Positions 28,157 to 36,760 of a stretch of 64,000 nt of DNA are shown piece by piece. The DNA is taken from NCBI RefSeq assembly GCF_019343455.1, contig NZ_CP049362.1, positions 1,550,001 through 1,614,000 on the forward strand. Direction: 5' to 3'. Below the pieces are notes generated by a model. The model did not search any database, had not been told where the DNA came from, and worked only from the letters and a program-made list of their open reading frames with translations. Position numbers and translations under genes: made by a program. Numbering within the stretch: position 1 is the stretch's first letter; every line of letters starts with the position of its first letter. This stretch comes from Alcaligenes ammonioxydans. GTDB lineage: Bacteria > Pseudomonadota > Gammaproteobacteria > Burkholderiales > Burkholderiaceae_B.

Positions 28157-28894
28157 TTATTCGTAGTGGCGGATGTCATCCAGAACGTGCTGGCCAAAGG
28201 CAGGGCTGTCCAGATAGCGCAGAATTTGCTTGGCTGTGTCGTCCGGGCTGCTTAGCTGCCCTTTCTGATGCAGGTCGATAAAGCGGCTCAGATTCGGGAA
28301 CTGGTCGCGGGACTGGTTACGGATATGGCCTTGCATATCGGTATCCACCACGCCAGGGGCCAGGGAGCAAACGGCCAGCTCCGGGTTTTCCAGCTTCAGG
28401 GTCTGTGTGTAAAAATCCAGCGCGGCCTTGCTGGTTCCATACACGGCCCAGCCCGATACGGGCTTGCGGCCGGCACCCGAAGAGATGTTGAGCACCTGTC
28501 GCTGGGCATCCTTGGGGGCGCCTTGTAAAAAGGCGGCGGTCAGGCTCATGACACTGGCGACGTTCAGTTGCAGCGCCTGTGTAATGGCCTGGGCATCGAG
28601 CAGGTGGCTGGCCTGCGCAACAGGATCAACCGTGCCTGCATTGTTAATGAGCACGTAGCGTTGAGCCTGGGCCTGGCTGATCAAGGCCTGCACAGCCTTG
28701 GCAGCCTGTTGTGTGCCTTCCGCGCTGGCCAGGTCCACTTGTAGATGCTGGTGCGCCCCGGGGGGCGCGTCCAGCTGCAGCTCGCTGCGGGCCAGCGTAA
28801 TCAACTGGTGGCCAGCGGCCAGCGCCTGACGCGCCAGGGACAAGCCCAGGCCACGTGAGGCACCACTCAAAATGGTCAGCGTGGAAGCGTGCAT
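28157..28894 (-). CDS. Short-chain dehydrogenase/reductase (SDR), sepiapterin-reductase-like
   Basis: The 245-residue Rossmann enzyme has the nucleotide-binding [12 protein letters not shown] at the start, NNAGTV in strand 4, the catalytic Ser in [12 protein letters not shown], and YGTSKAA (Tyr-x3-Lys) as active site. The segment PGVVDTDMQ follows. The start codon is on the base next to the prfB stop and lysS follows after 11 bases, so it is embedded in the translation-gene operon. Its substrate is unknown. Confidence 0.9.
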   Translation of the reverse strand: MHASTLTILSGASRGLGLSLARQALAAGHQLITLARSELQLDAPPGAHQHLQVDLASAEGTQQAAKAVQALISQAQAQRYVLINNAGTVDPVAQASHLLDAQAITQALQLNVASVMSLTAAFLQGAPKDAQRQVLNISSGAGRKPVSGWAVYGTSKAALDFYTQTLKLENPELAVCSLAPGVVDTDMQGHIRNQSRDQFPNLSRFIDLHQKGQLSSPDDTAKQILRYLDSPAFGQHVLDDIRHYE

Positions 28895-29999
28895 TTAAAT
28901 ACCCTGTTTCAGGCTGGCCTGAATAAAGGGGTCCAGATCGCCGTCCAGTACCTTTTGCGTATTGGAGATTTCGTAATTGGTGCGCAAGTCCTTGATACGG
29001 CTTTGATCCAGCACATAAGAGCGGATCTGGTGTCCCCAGCCTACATCGCTCTTGGAGTCTTCCAGTTTCTGCTGCTCGGCCATACGGTTGCGCATTTCCA
29101 GTTCATACAGGCGGGACTTGAGCATTTGCATGGCTTCCGCACGGTTGCGGTGCTGCGAACGGTCGTTCTGACACTGCACCACGATGCCGCTGGGTTCGTG
29201 CGTAATACGAACTGCCGAATCGGTTTTGTTAATGTGCTGACCACCGGCGCCACTGGCGCGGTAGGTGTCAATACGCAAGTCGGCCGGATTGATTTCCACT
29301 TCAAAGGAGTCATCAATTTCCGGGTAGACAAACACACTGGTAAACGAGGTGTGGCGACCATTGGACGAATCAAAGGGGCTCTTGCGAACCAGGCGGTGTA
29401 CCCCGGTTTCGGTGCGCAGAAAACCATAGGCGTAATCGCCTTCAATCTTGATGGAGGCCGATTTGATGCCAGCCACGTCCCCGTCAGACTGTTCCAGAAT
29501 TTCCGCCTTGAAGCCTTTGTGTTCGGCATAGCGCACGTACATGCGCAGCAACATGGAGGCCCAGTCCTGGGCTTCGGTACCACCGGCGCCGGCCTGGATA
29601 TCCATAAAGCAGTTAAGCGGGTCGGCAGGGTTGGAGAACATGCGGCGAAACTCCAGCTCTTCGATCCGGCTGGCCATGGCGGCGCAATCTTCCTCGATGG
29701 CGGCAATGGTGGCATCATCATCGTCCATCGCAGCCAGTTCAAACAGATCCTGCGAGTCTTTCAGACCCTTGTGCAAGGCATCGAGCACATGCACCACGTT
29801 TTCCAGACTTTTTTTCTCGCGGCCCAGATCCTGGGCTCGTTGCGGGTCGTTCCAGACGTTGGGGTCTTCCAGTTCGGCATTGACTACGTGCAAGCGATGC
29901 GCTTTTTCATCGTAGTCAAAGATACCTCCGTAAGGCATTTTCCCGCTCCGAATAATCGGCAAGGCGGGCTTCCAGTTGATTAAGTCGTTCCGATTCCAT
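28895..29999 (-). CDS. prfB: Peptide chain release factor 2, with programmed +1 frameshift
   Basis: Translation should start at the ATG whose first base is 29999 and run 27 codons in one frame (29999-29919, ending Arg-Tyr-Leu). It then meets an in-frame UGA (29918-29916) in CTT-TGA-C. Skipping base 29918 puts the ribosome in the frame 29917-28895, for 340 more residues, giving 367 in total, the normal RF2 size. The long frame has SPF (RKSPFDSS, the stop-codon reading motif of RF2) and GGQ ([16 protein letters not shown], peptidyl-tRNA hydrolysis). RF2 reads UGA and UAA; frameshifting at its own UGA is the known autoregulatory device. A reading frame that extends to 30049 without the shift gives a false N-terminus. 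Confidence 0.97.
29915..29929 (-). promoter_or_regulatory. RF2 programmed-frameshift element
   Basis: On the minus strand GGAGGT (29929-29924), then AT, then CTT-TGA-C (29921-29915): an internal Shine-Dalgarno placed just upstream of the CUU slip codon and the UGA stop. The arrangement is the same as in E. coli prfB. Confidence 0.95.
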
Positions 30000-30112
30000 G
30001 ATTCAGCGGCTTTCCTATGTTTGAGGTGCCATGCGCACCAGCGCTGCAAAGGCGGCGCGCGGCAAACTTCCGATTTTACCCTTATCGGCGGTCTATGGCA
30101 CGTATTGGCCGC

Positions 30113-31834
30113 TCAGGAACCGGACATTGTGCAAGCGACGGCACGATAGACGGGTGCAGAAGGGTAGGAATCTCGGTTTGATACGGTGCTTTGGGAGTGA
30201 GGCGCCGGTTCGGAGAGAGCTTGATCCAGGCTGAAATGCGCCACGACCTGTGCCAGCAACGTGGTTTGCTCCAGTTGTTCCTGGGCTGTGTGGGCGCTGT
30301 GTTCAAGCAGTTGGCGATTGCTCTGGCCTTGCTGGTCCAGATGGGTCATGGCCTGGTTCACTGAGTCGATGTGGGTGGCCTGATCCTGGGAGGCCTGTGC
30401 AATGTCGGCCACAATACGGCGCATTTCATTGACCTTGTGCTGCGTGCTGGCCATCACCTGCGCCATGCCGCGCGCCGCCGCCGAGCTTTGTTCGGTTTGT
30501 TCTACCGAGCTGGAGATCAGGGTGGAAATCTGTTGCAAGGCATCCGTGGAACGAAGGGCGAGGTTGCGTACCTCGGCAGCGACGACCGCAAAGCCATGGC
30601 CGTGCACACCGGCGCGGGCCGCTTCCACCGCGGCGTTCAAGGCAAGAATATTGGTTTGAAAGGCGATACTGCGAATGAGCTTGGTGATCTCGCTCATTTT
30701 GTGCGAGCTATCGGCAATCGCATTGATGGTCTCGAGCAGGGTGTGCGCAGCCAGATTGCCCTGTGCGACCTGGCTGGAGGTATCTTGGGCCAGATGGTCT
30801 GCCGTTTGGGCCTGCCGGGCATTTTGTCTTACGGTGTCGGCCAACTGATTCATGGTTTTGACAGTCTGGTTGAGCTCGGTCGACTGCTCCAGAATCTGTG
30901 TGCCCAGGTTCTGGCTTCCCAGTACGATCGCGTGCGCCCCTTCCCGGATCAGACCGGTTTGTTCACGAATTTGATGTACAACGGTTTGTACGCCCTGTCC
31001 GATGCCGTTCAGGGCGGTGAGCAAGGTGCCAAACTCGTCGTGACGACGCACGCTCAATTGGGCATTGAGTTTGCCTTGCGCCAGTTCCTTGGCCAGATTG
31101 GCACCCTGGTCCAAGGGCTGCTTGATGGAGCGGTACAGCAGGCGCAGTGCGACTGTACTGGCGATGAAGAACAGCGCCAGGGCGGCCAGGGCCAAACTGA
31201 AGGCGCGATCACTGCTGCGACCGGCCAACCCCAGGGACTGATCCAGGCGCTCGCTGAACTGATGCTCGAACTGGTCGAGCGTGTGGGTGATTTGGGTGGA
31301 TGCCTGAATGTATTGCTGGCTGAATACCAGCACTTTGGCCATCAGGGCATTGGGCAAGGCGATCCGGATGGCGCCGTTGCTGTCTTCAAACTGGCCGCTG
31401 GCGGTTTGAATGGCCTCGAACTGAACTTGGCTCAATGCCAGGGTCTGATCATAGGCCGAGCGCAGCAGATTCTGTTCGGCCGGTTCCAGGTCCAGATCGT
31501 TGAAGCGTTCCAGCATGCTCAGGGTCACCCCCTCCTGATCCGCCTGGGCACCGGTAAACACCGCCAGCAGATGGCGGAAGTTTTCCTGGAATTCGATCTG
31601 CTCGCTGGAGACAAACGCGATAGCCTGCCGGCTCAGTAATTCGCTGATGCGTTTGAAGTCTTTGCTGAGCGCTGTGGTTTGATGGCGCTGCGCTTCCAGG
31701 TGCTTGCGTTGTTCGATGCTGTTGCTCAGGTGCTGCAGGGCAATCAGCATCAGGACTAAAAACAGGCTCAGGATTGCAAAATAGGCGATAAAGCCTGTTT
31801 TGAGCGTCAGTAGTTTTTTCAAGGCGACTCCCAC
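30113..31834 (-). CDS. Methyl-accepting chemotaxis protein
   Basis: The 573-residue product has an N-terminal membrane helix (about 13-32), a periplasmic helical sensor region (about 33-205), a second helix (about 208-228), a HAMP-like linker ([26 protein letters not shown]) and a long coiled-coil signalling domain. Its tip has the invariant [17 protein letters not shown], which contacts CheA and CheW. It should be a chemoreceptor in the polar array; the ligand is unknown. No che genes are adjacent. It stands alone between prfB and infA. Confidence 0.94.
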   Translation of the reverse strand: MGVALKKLLTLKTGFIAYFAILSLFLVLMLIALQHLSNSIEQRKHLEAQRHQTTALSKDFKRISELLSRQAIAFVSSEQIEFQENFRHLLAVFTGAQADQEGVTLSMLERFNDLDLEPAEQNLLRSAYDQTLALSQVQFEAIQTASGQFEDSNGAIRIALPNALMAKVLVFSQQYIQASTQITHTLDQFEHQFSERLDQSLGLAGRSSDRAFSLALAALALFFIASTVALRLLYRSIKQPLDQGANLAKELAQGKLNAQLSVRRHDEFGTLLTALNGIGQGVQTVVHQIREQTGLIREGAHAIVLGSQNLGTQILEQSTELNQTVKTMNQLADTVRQNARQAQTADHLAQDTSSQVAQGNLAAHTLLETINAIADSSHKMSEITKLIRSIAFQTNILALNAAVEAARAGVHGHGFAVVAAEVRNLALRSTDALQQISTLISSSVEQTEQSSAAARGMAQVMASTQHKVNEMRRIVADIAQASQDQATHIDSVNQAMTHLDQQGQSNRQLLEHSAHTAQEQLEQTTLLAQVVAHFSLDQALSEPAPHSQSTVSNRDSYPSAPVYRAVACTMSGS

Positions 31835-31934
31835 AGTAAAGTGGGGTGCGCCTAGGCGCTGATGGCGTTTGTCGCACCCCTGTCAGGCACGGTTATCTTT
31901 GCATCTAATTGTGACAGGGGTGTGGCGATAGGTT

Positions 31935-32207
31935 TTAGCGACGCTGGGGGCTGCGACGCGGCGCGGAGCTGGGAGCGCCAACGCGTTTGGGCAGGTGGCG
32001 GAAAATAATGCGACCTTTGCTCAGGTCGTAGGGCGACATTTCCAAAGTGACGCTGTCGCCAGCCAGGATACGGATGTGGTGTTTGCGCATCTTGCCGCCT
32101 GTGTAGGCGATAACTGCGTGACCGTTGTCCAGGGTGACACGAAAGCGCGAGTCAGGCAGGATTTCGGTGACGGAACCTTGCATTTCAAGTAGCTCTTCTT
32201 TGGCCAT
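31935..32207 (-). CDS. infA: Translation initiation factor IF-1 with a basic C-terminal tail
   Basis: From the ATG at 32207 the product is 90 residues. The first 72 or so are an S1/OB-fold IF-1 ([20 protein letters not shown], then [26 protein letters not shown] and GRIIF). IF-1 is normally about 72 residues; here about 15 extra follow, rich in Arg, Pro and Ser. Betaproteobacteria often carry a second, longer infA outside the ribosomal operon, and this copy fits that. A GGAGT upstream supports the start. The frame extends 35 codons further but without similarity. Confidence 0.92.
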   Translation of the reverse strand: MAKEELLEMQGSVTEILPDSRFRVTLDNGHAVIAYTGGKMRKHHIRILAGDSVTLEMSPYDLSKGRIIFRHLPKRVGAPSSAPRRSPQRR

Positions 32208-32236
32208 AAATCGGGACTCCTTTAAAAATAATAATT

Positions 32237-32264
32237 CCCGTCTGGCCCTGCAGGGCGGGACGGG
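32237..32264 (-). terminator. Terminator-like hairpin in the infA leader (minus strand)
   Basis: CCCGTC (32237-32242) pairs with GACGGG (32259-32264), enclosing the palindrome GCCCTGCAGGGC (32245-32256). On the minus strand it is followed by an AT stretch with a T5 run and then the ribosome-binding site, so it could act as an attenuator of infA. Confidence 0.45.
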
Positions 32265-32842
32265 GACAGGCTCAGCCACAAGGCAGACCGACAAACCGGG
32301 TAAGGGTATCAAAGGTCCAGCCTGGGACTAGGCCCATAAAAATCGGGGCGAAACAGTGTCTGTCAGGAGCAGGGGGTTCCGGACAGGGTCGGGTTGATCA
32401 AATTGAAAACATGCCCAGCGTTCATGAGGGAACCCGCCTGTGCAGACGGAATCTGCATACCTGAAAAGCGGGCAAAAACACGACGACTTGCCAAGAACGT
32501 AGACCTGCATTGCACCGCGTGGAACAGGCCCATGCGGTCAACGATACGGGTTGTGGTGCCAAGTAATGCACTTGGGGCGCTTGAACAGGTCAAGCCTTAT
32601 TCCCAAAAGTGGGGGTGTTTCAAGGTCGATTTACCCTGGGTAGCTGCATCTGCTGTTGTGAAAGCCAGACGAGCGTGAATGGGATGGGCCAATGGTATTC
32701 AGTCGGCGCCATGACGTGACAATTGTATGATTATAAATAATATTTATGGATTGGTCAAAGATTGACCAGTTCATGCGTGTGCAAACGGTCCGGTCCAGGC
32801 GTAGAGAGCAGGCCGCTCTTGCCTATATACTAGGCCCATCGT
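32265..32842. other. Gene-poor intergenic region between infA and an EamA transporter gene
   Basis: A 94-codon plus-strand frame at 32394-32678 has no ribosome-binding site, domain or natural-looking composition and is not accepted. A TATACT at 32826-32831 is a possible -10. No RNA family was recognised. Confidence 0.4.
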
Positions 32843-32894
32843 AACGGCGCAGCGCTGATCTGAAGAGGGATCAGATGCGCCGTTGCTGTTTTTT
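32843..32894 (+). terminator. Terminator-like hairpin directly before the EamA gene
   Basis: AACGGCGCA (32843-32851) pairs with TGCGCCGTT (32876-32884) and CTGATC (32855-32860) with GATCAG (32869-32874). GCTG and six T (32889-32894) follow. The U-run ends one base before AGGA and six bases before the ATG at 32900. It is either the end of an unseen upstream transcript or a leader attenuator. Confidence 0.65.
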
Positions 32895-32899
32895 AGGAC

Positions 32900-33811
32900 A
32901 TGCTTGTGAGCACTCAGAAACTGACCCCTGGCACCACTGCTTTACTGGTATTACCCACGATTTTGTGGGCAAGCAATGCGATTGTAGGGCGCCTGATTCA
33001 TGATCAGGTCCCTCCCATTACCCTGAATTTTTTTCGTTGGCTGGTCGCGTTTACCATCTTGCTTTTTGTGGGGCGGCAGGTGTTGCAACGCAACAGCAAC
33101 CTGTGGGCCAACTGGAAGCGTTACTCCATCCTGGGTTTGCTGGGCATAGGGATTTATAACGCCTTGCAATACCTGGCGCTACAGAGCTCCTCTCCCATCA
33201 ATGTGACGCTAGTCAATGCCAGCTTACCGTTTTGGATGCTGGTGATTGGGCGTTTGTTCTTCAAGTCCAGCGTGAATGGCCGTCAGTTGCTGGGCGGCCT
33301 GATGTCTTTGCTGGGCGTGCTACTGGTATTGACCCGGGCGGACTGGCAGGAACTGGTGGCGTTTCGTTTTGTGCCGGGCGACCTGTATATGGTGATCGCC
33401 ACCATTGCCTGGGCGGTGTACAGCTGGATGCTTAGCACGCGGCGCCATGAGGGGGTCATCGCTCAGACCTGGGCGACAGTGGTGATGGCACAAGTCTTTT
33501 TCGGGTTGATCTGGTCGGGTGCGTTTGCCGCCATGGAGTGGAAGTTTACCGACTGGCATATCGACTGGTCCTGGGGGCTGGTATTGGCTATTTTGTATGT
33601 CGGTACCGGGCCGGCTCTGATCGCTCTCCGATGCTGGGGGGTCGCGGTCCAGCGCGTGGGTGCAGCCACCGCCGGGTTTTTCGTCAATCTGATGCCTGTC
33701 TTTGCCGCGTTGATGTCCGTCTTTATTCTGGGCGATACGCCCAAGCCCTACCATGGCGCGGCTTTTTTGCTGATTGTGGGCGGTATTTATGTGTCGTCGC
33801 GCAAGACGTAA
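32900..33811 (+). CDS. EamA-domain (DMT superfamily) metabolite exporter
   Basis: The 303-residue product has ten hydrophobic helices in two EamA repeats (about 13-140 and 155-300). It shows the typical PTILWASNAIVGRLIHDQVPPITLNFFRW at the start of repeat 1 and a second-repeat AFLLIVGGIYVSSR ending. DMT proteins of this kind usually export amino acids or other metabolites; the substrate is not predictable. ATG 32900 is preceded by AGGA (32895-32898); GTG 32906 is an alternative. Confidence 0.88.
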   Translation: MLVSTQKLTPGTTALLVLPTILWASNAIVGRLIHDQVPPITLNFFRWLVAFTILLFVGRQVLQRNSNLWANWKRYSILGLLGIGIYNALQYLALQSSSPINVTLVNASLPFWMLVIGRLFFKSSVNGRQLLGGLMSLLGVLLVLTRADWQELVAFRFVPGDLYMVIATIAWAVYSWMLSTRRHEGVIAQTWATVVMAQVFFGLIWSGAFAAMEWKFTDWHIDWSWGLVLAILYVGTGPALIALRCWGVAVQRVGAATAGFFVNLMPVFAALMSVFILGDTPKPYHGAAFLLIVGGIYVSSRKT

Positions 33812-33858
33812 GGGATAAGCTCGTTTGAGCGTCTAACGGTAGGTGGTAGGTGAAAGGT

Positions 33859-33888
33859 AAAAAGGGCGCTCTGTGGAGCGCCCTTTTC
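33859..33888. terminator. Bidirectional terminator between EamA and BASS transporter genes
   Basis: AAAAGGGCGCTC (33860-33871) pairs perfectly with GAGCGCCCTTTT (33876-33887) around TGTG. A- and T-rich ends on both sides serve the two convergent genes. Confidence 0.88.
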
Positions 33889-33927
33889 AGGTCTTGAACT
33901 CAAGTTCCTGAATGCGGCAGTGACGGC

Positions 33928-34860
33928 TTACTTGTCGTTGCGCATGCGGCGGAAGATTGTCGCCACCAGAGGTCCGGAAATATTGTGCCAGACACTGAAA
34001 ATGGCACTGGGCACAGCGGCCAATGGCGAAAAGTGGGCACTGGCCAGTGCCACGCCCAGTCCGGAGTTTTGCATGCCCACTTCAATTGCCAGTGTTTTGC
34101 GTTGAGGTAAAGGCATGCCGCTCAGGCGGGCCAACAAATAACCGAGGAGGTAGCCCAGCGTGTTATGGATGACCACGACCGAAAATACCAGCAGGCCGCT
34201 GGTTGCGATTTTGGCCTGGTTGCCAGCCACCACCGCAGCGACGATAGCCACAATGGCCACTACCGAGATCAGGGGCAGGGCGGCCACGCCGGCCTGGATT
34301 TTCTCACCCAGCAGGGATTGCACAATAATGCCCAGGGCAATGGGCAGAATCACCACCTGAACGATGGACCAGAACATGGCCGTGGCGCTGACTTCCAGCC
34401 ATTGGCTGGCCAGGAAGTAGATCAGGGCGGGAGTCACAATGGGCGCAAGCAAAGTGGTCACCGAAGTGATGGCTACTGACAGGGCCAGGTCGCCACGAGC
34501 CAGGAAGGTCATGACATTGGACGAGGTGCCGCCGGGGCAGCAACCCACCAGAATCACGCCAATGGCCAGTTCGGGTGGCAGAGAAAAAGCGTAGGTCAAA
34601 AACCAGGCCAGGGCGGGCATGATGATGAATTGACCCAGTACGCCGATGGCCACCCGGCCGGGCCGGACAAACACTTCGGCAAAGTCCTGACGTGACAAGG
34701 TCAGTCCCATGCCGAACATGATGATGCCCAGAAGTGGAACAATATAGGCGCCCAACCAGCGATAGTGGTCGGGGAAGTAGTAAGCCAGAATGGCAAACAG
34801 GAGAACCCAGATGGCAAAGGTATTGCCAACAAAACGGCTCAGGCGGGCGATAGCCTGCAT
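33928..34860 (-). CDS. Bile acid:sodium symporter family transporter (PanS/YocS-like)
   Basis: From the ATG at 34860 the product is 310 residues with about ten helices. The BASS signatures are GVILVGCCPGGTSSNVMTFLARGD in the first crossover region and IEVGMQNSGLGVALA in the second; NSGL and CCPGG contain the sodium and substrate residues. Relatives move pantoate, pyruvate or bile acids with sodium. AAGGA lies 9-13 bases before the ATG. The frame stays open 79 codons upstream but without membrane or family features, so the shorter start is used. Confidence 0.92.
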   Translation of the reverse strand: MQAIARLSRFVGNTFAIWVLLFAILAYYFPDHYRWLGAYIVPLLGIIMFGMGLTLSRQDFAEVFVRPGRVAIGVLGQFIIMPALAWFLTYAFSLPPELAIGVILVGCCPGGTSSNVMTFLARGDLALSVAITSVTTLLAPIVTPALIYFLASQWLEVSATAMFWSIVQVVILPIALGIIVQSLLGEKIQAGVAALPLISVVAIVAIVAAVVAGNQAKIATSGLLVFSVVVIHNTLGYLLGYLLARLSGMPLPQRKTLAIEVGMQNSGLGVALASAHFSPLAAVPSAIFSVWHNISGPLVATIFRRMRNDK

Positions 34861-35208
34861 GATCAAATTTCCTTCAAGGAGCACGGCTGGCCGGTAGGCT
34901 GGCACGATGCGGATTAGTCTGTGACGGGGAGCAGCATGGATCGGGCCGGATTGTCCCGGCCCTACATCGCAATCCTGCTTAAGGACTGGCGACGCGACGT
35001 TCCGCAGGGGTGGGATAAAACGCTGGCAACACAGTGCCGTACAGCAGATCTGGGTAAGGTCAGGGGTACAGGCGGCGGTGAGCGAAACGGGCAACATGGC
35101 AGGCCATGTCTTTTATCCAGGAAGGTCGAGCTCGGGCGTATTGTAGACCCTGGTCACCGTGGTATTTTGATTAGCTGCCTGGCGAATGTGTGTATTAGGA
35201 GAGGGTGG

Positions 35209-36132
35209 GTGAAGAGAGCGGGATCACGTCTGACGGCCTACGCGTGTTTGGCCTTGTCCATGTCCTTGGTGGGCAGTTATATCGCCCTGACGCGGCCCCT
35301 GGTCGCAGCGTTGCCAGTGTTTTTGCTGGCCTGGCTACGCTTTGGCATTGGCGCAATAGCCATGCTGCGCTGGGTACGCAAACCATCGACGGAGCCCGCA
35401 CTGGACCTGCGTACTCGAGGCCTGATTTTTCTGGAATCCTTCCTGGGCAATTTCCTCTTCACTCTTTGCATGGTGACGGGCATCAGCATGACCAGTGCGG
35501 TCTCTGCGGGCGTTATTTTGTCGGCCATCCCTGGCATGGTGGCCTTGTTCAGCTGGTATTTTCTAAAAGAAAGCATAGGACCGCGTACGTGGGCGTCTTT
35601 GGCCTTGGGCATGGGGGGTATTGCTTTGTTGGCTTGGGTGCAGGCTGATGAGCACGGGGTGGATCAATTGGAGCCAGGGAAAGTGTGGTTGGGTAATGCA
35701 CTGATTTTTTGTGCGGTCCTGTGCGAATCGGCCTACGCCGTTATTGGCAAACGCCTGACTGCCATGCTTAGCCCCAAACGTATCAGCGCGATCATTAATC
35801 TCTGCAGTTTGGCCCTGATTACGCCACTAGGCTTATACGCCGCCTGGGATTTTGATTTCACGGCACCGGCAGGCTGGATCTGGCCGCTGCTGGTTTTTTA
35901 TTCTTTGGCCGCCAGTGTCTGGACGGTTTGGCTGTGGATGACGGGTGTGCGTTCCGTGCCTGCTTCGCAAGCCGCAGTGTTTATGGTGCTGATGCCGTTA
36001 GGCACCGCAGCAGTGGGTGTGCTGGTGTTGGGGGAGAGCTTCACCACCGTGCATGTGTACGCTTTCATCCTGGCTTTGGCGGGCTTGGTGCTCGCGACTT
36101 TGCCGCAGCGTTCAGAAGCCAGATTGTCCTGA
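35209..36132 (+). CDS. EamA-domain (DMT superfamily) transporter
   Basis: GTG 35209 has AGGAG (35197-35201) seven bases before it and gives a 307-residue, ten-helix protein with two EamA repeats: SLVGSYIALTRPLVAALPVFLLAWLRF at the start and AVFMVLMPLGTAAVGVLVLGESFT near the end. The frame is open another 96 codons upstream, but that stretch is hydrophilic and unlike any exporter. It is related in fold, but not closely, to the EamA gene at 32900. The substrate is unknown. Confidence 0.88.
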   Translation: MKRAGSRLTAYACLALSMSLVGSYIALTRPLVAALPVFLLAWLRFGIGAIAMLRWVRKPSTEPALDLRTRGLIFLESFLGNFLFTLCMVTGISMTSAVSAGVILSAIPGMVALFSWYFLKESIGPRTWASLALGMGGIALLAWVQADEHGVDQLEPGKVWLGNALIFCAVLCESAYAVIGKRLTAMLSPKRISAIINLCSLALITPLGLYAAWDFDFTAPAGWIWPLLVFYSLAASVWTVWLWMTGVRSVPASQAAVFMVLMPLGTAAVGVLVLGESFTTVHVYAFILALAGLVLATLPQRSEARLS

Positions 36133-36281
36133 TGGCTAGCCATTCAAATTGTCCTTATTCGTAAGTATTTCTACAGGGTATTACTGTCGCGCCCATCATT
36201 TGTTTACTTGGGTATCATTAGCCCCGCCAGTTTCCTGGTATTAGAAAAAAATATTGATGCTTACGAAAAGGGATATGGGTG

Positions 36282-36758
36282 ATGAGGGGCACGGTTTGGC
36301 CCAAGAGGTGGCCTTTGCTGGTTTTGTTTGCGCCGTTTGTTCCTGCATTGGCGCAGACACAAAATGGAATGGCGCAAGAGTTGTTGCGACAGCAGGAACG
36401 GGAACGTGTGCTGCGTGAGCAGCAAGAGAGCCTGCCTGATGTGCGTTTGCCGCCTGTGCAAATCCCCGCTCCCGAGCAATTGCCTGACAAGGAAAGTCCT
36501 TGTTTTCCTATTTCACAGATCGAGCTGGAGGGGGATCAGTCCCAGCGTTTTATTGGTGGCCGTTACTCGGTGCGTGGCTTTGATGGTGAGCTGATGCTCA
36601 TGGGTGAGCGTGGCTGGGCCTGGCACAATGAAATCGGTGTATCAGTGGGTGCTTATTATGGTCATGTGGGTGGGCCGTCCACACGCTGGCTTCAAGAGCG
36701 CAACTTAGCGGGTTCCGTGATTGGGCTGGGAGCAGGTGCCTGGCACCACCTTGCCTAA
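36282..36758 (+). pseudogene. Internally deleted TpsB (ShlB/FhaC-type) two-partner secretion transporter
   Basis: ATG 36282 (AAGGGA nine bases upstream) starts a signal peptide ending ALAQ at residue 25. A helical H1-like stretch and the POTRA opening SPCFPISQIELEGD follow (about residues 72-85). It then jumps straight to late barrel motifs: RFIGGRYSVRGFDGE (89-103), NEIG, then YYGHVGGPSTRWL and LAGSVIGLG. The frame ends after 158 residues, whereas intact TpsB is about 550-590. Most of POTRA and barrel are missing, and the C-terminal strands are replaced by AWHHLA-stop. It cannot form a pore. The tpsA fragment begins two bases after the stop. Confidence 0.85.
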
Positions 36759-36760
36759 CC

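Noticed and set aside
32394..32678. 94-codon plus-strand frame upstream of the EamA gene
   Set aside because: There is no ribosome-binding site, no domain-like pattern and a patchwork composition; it is more likely untranslated.
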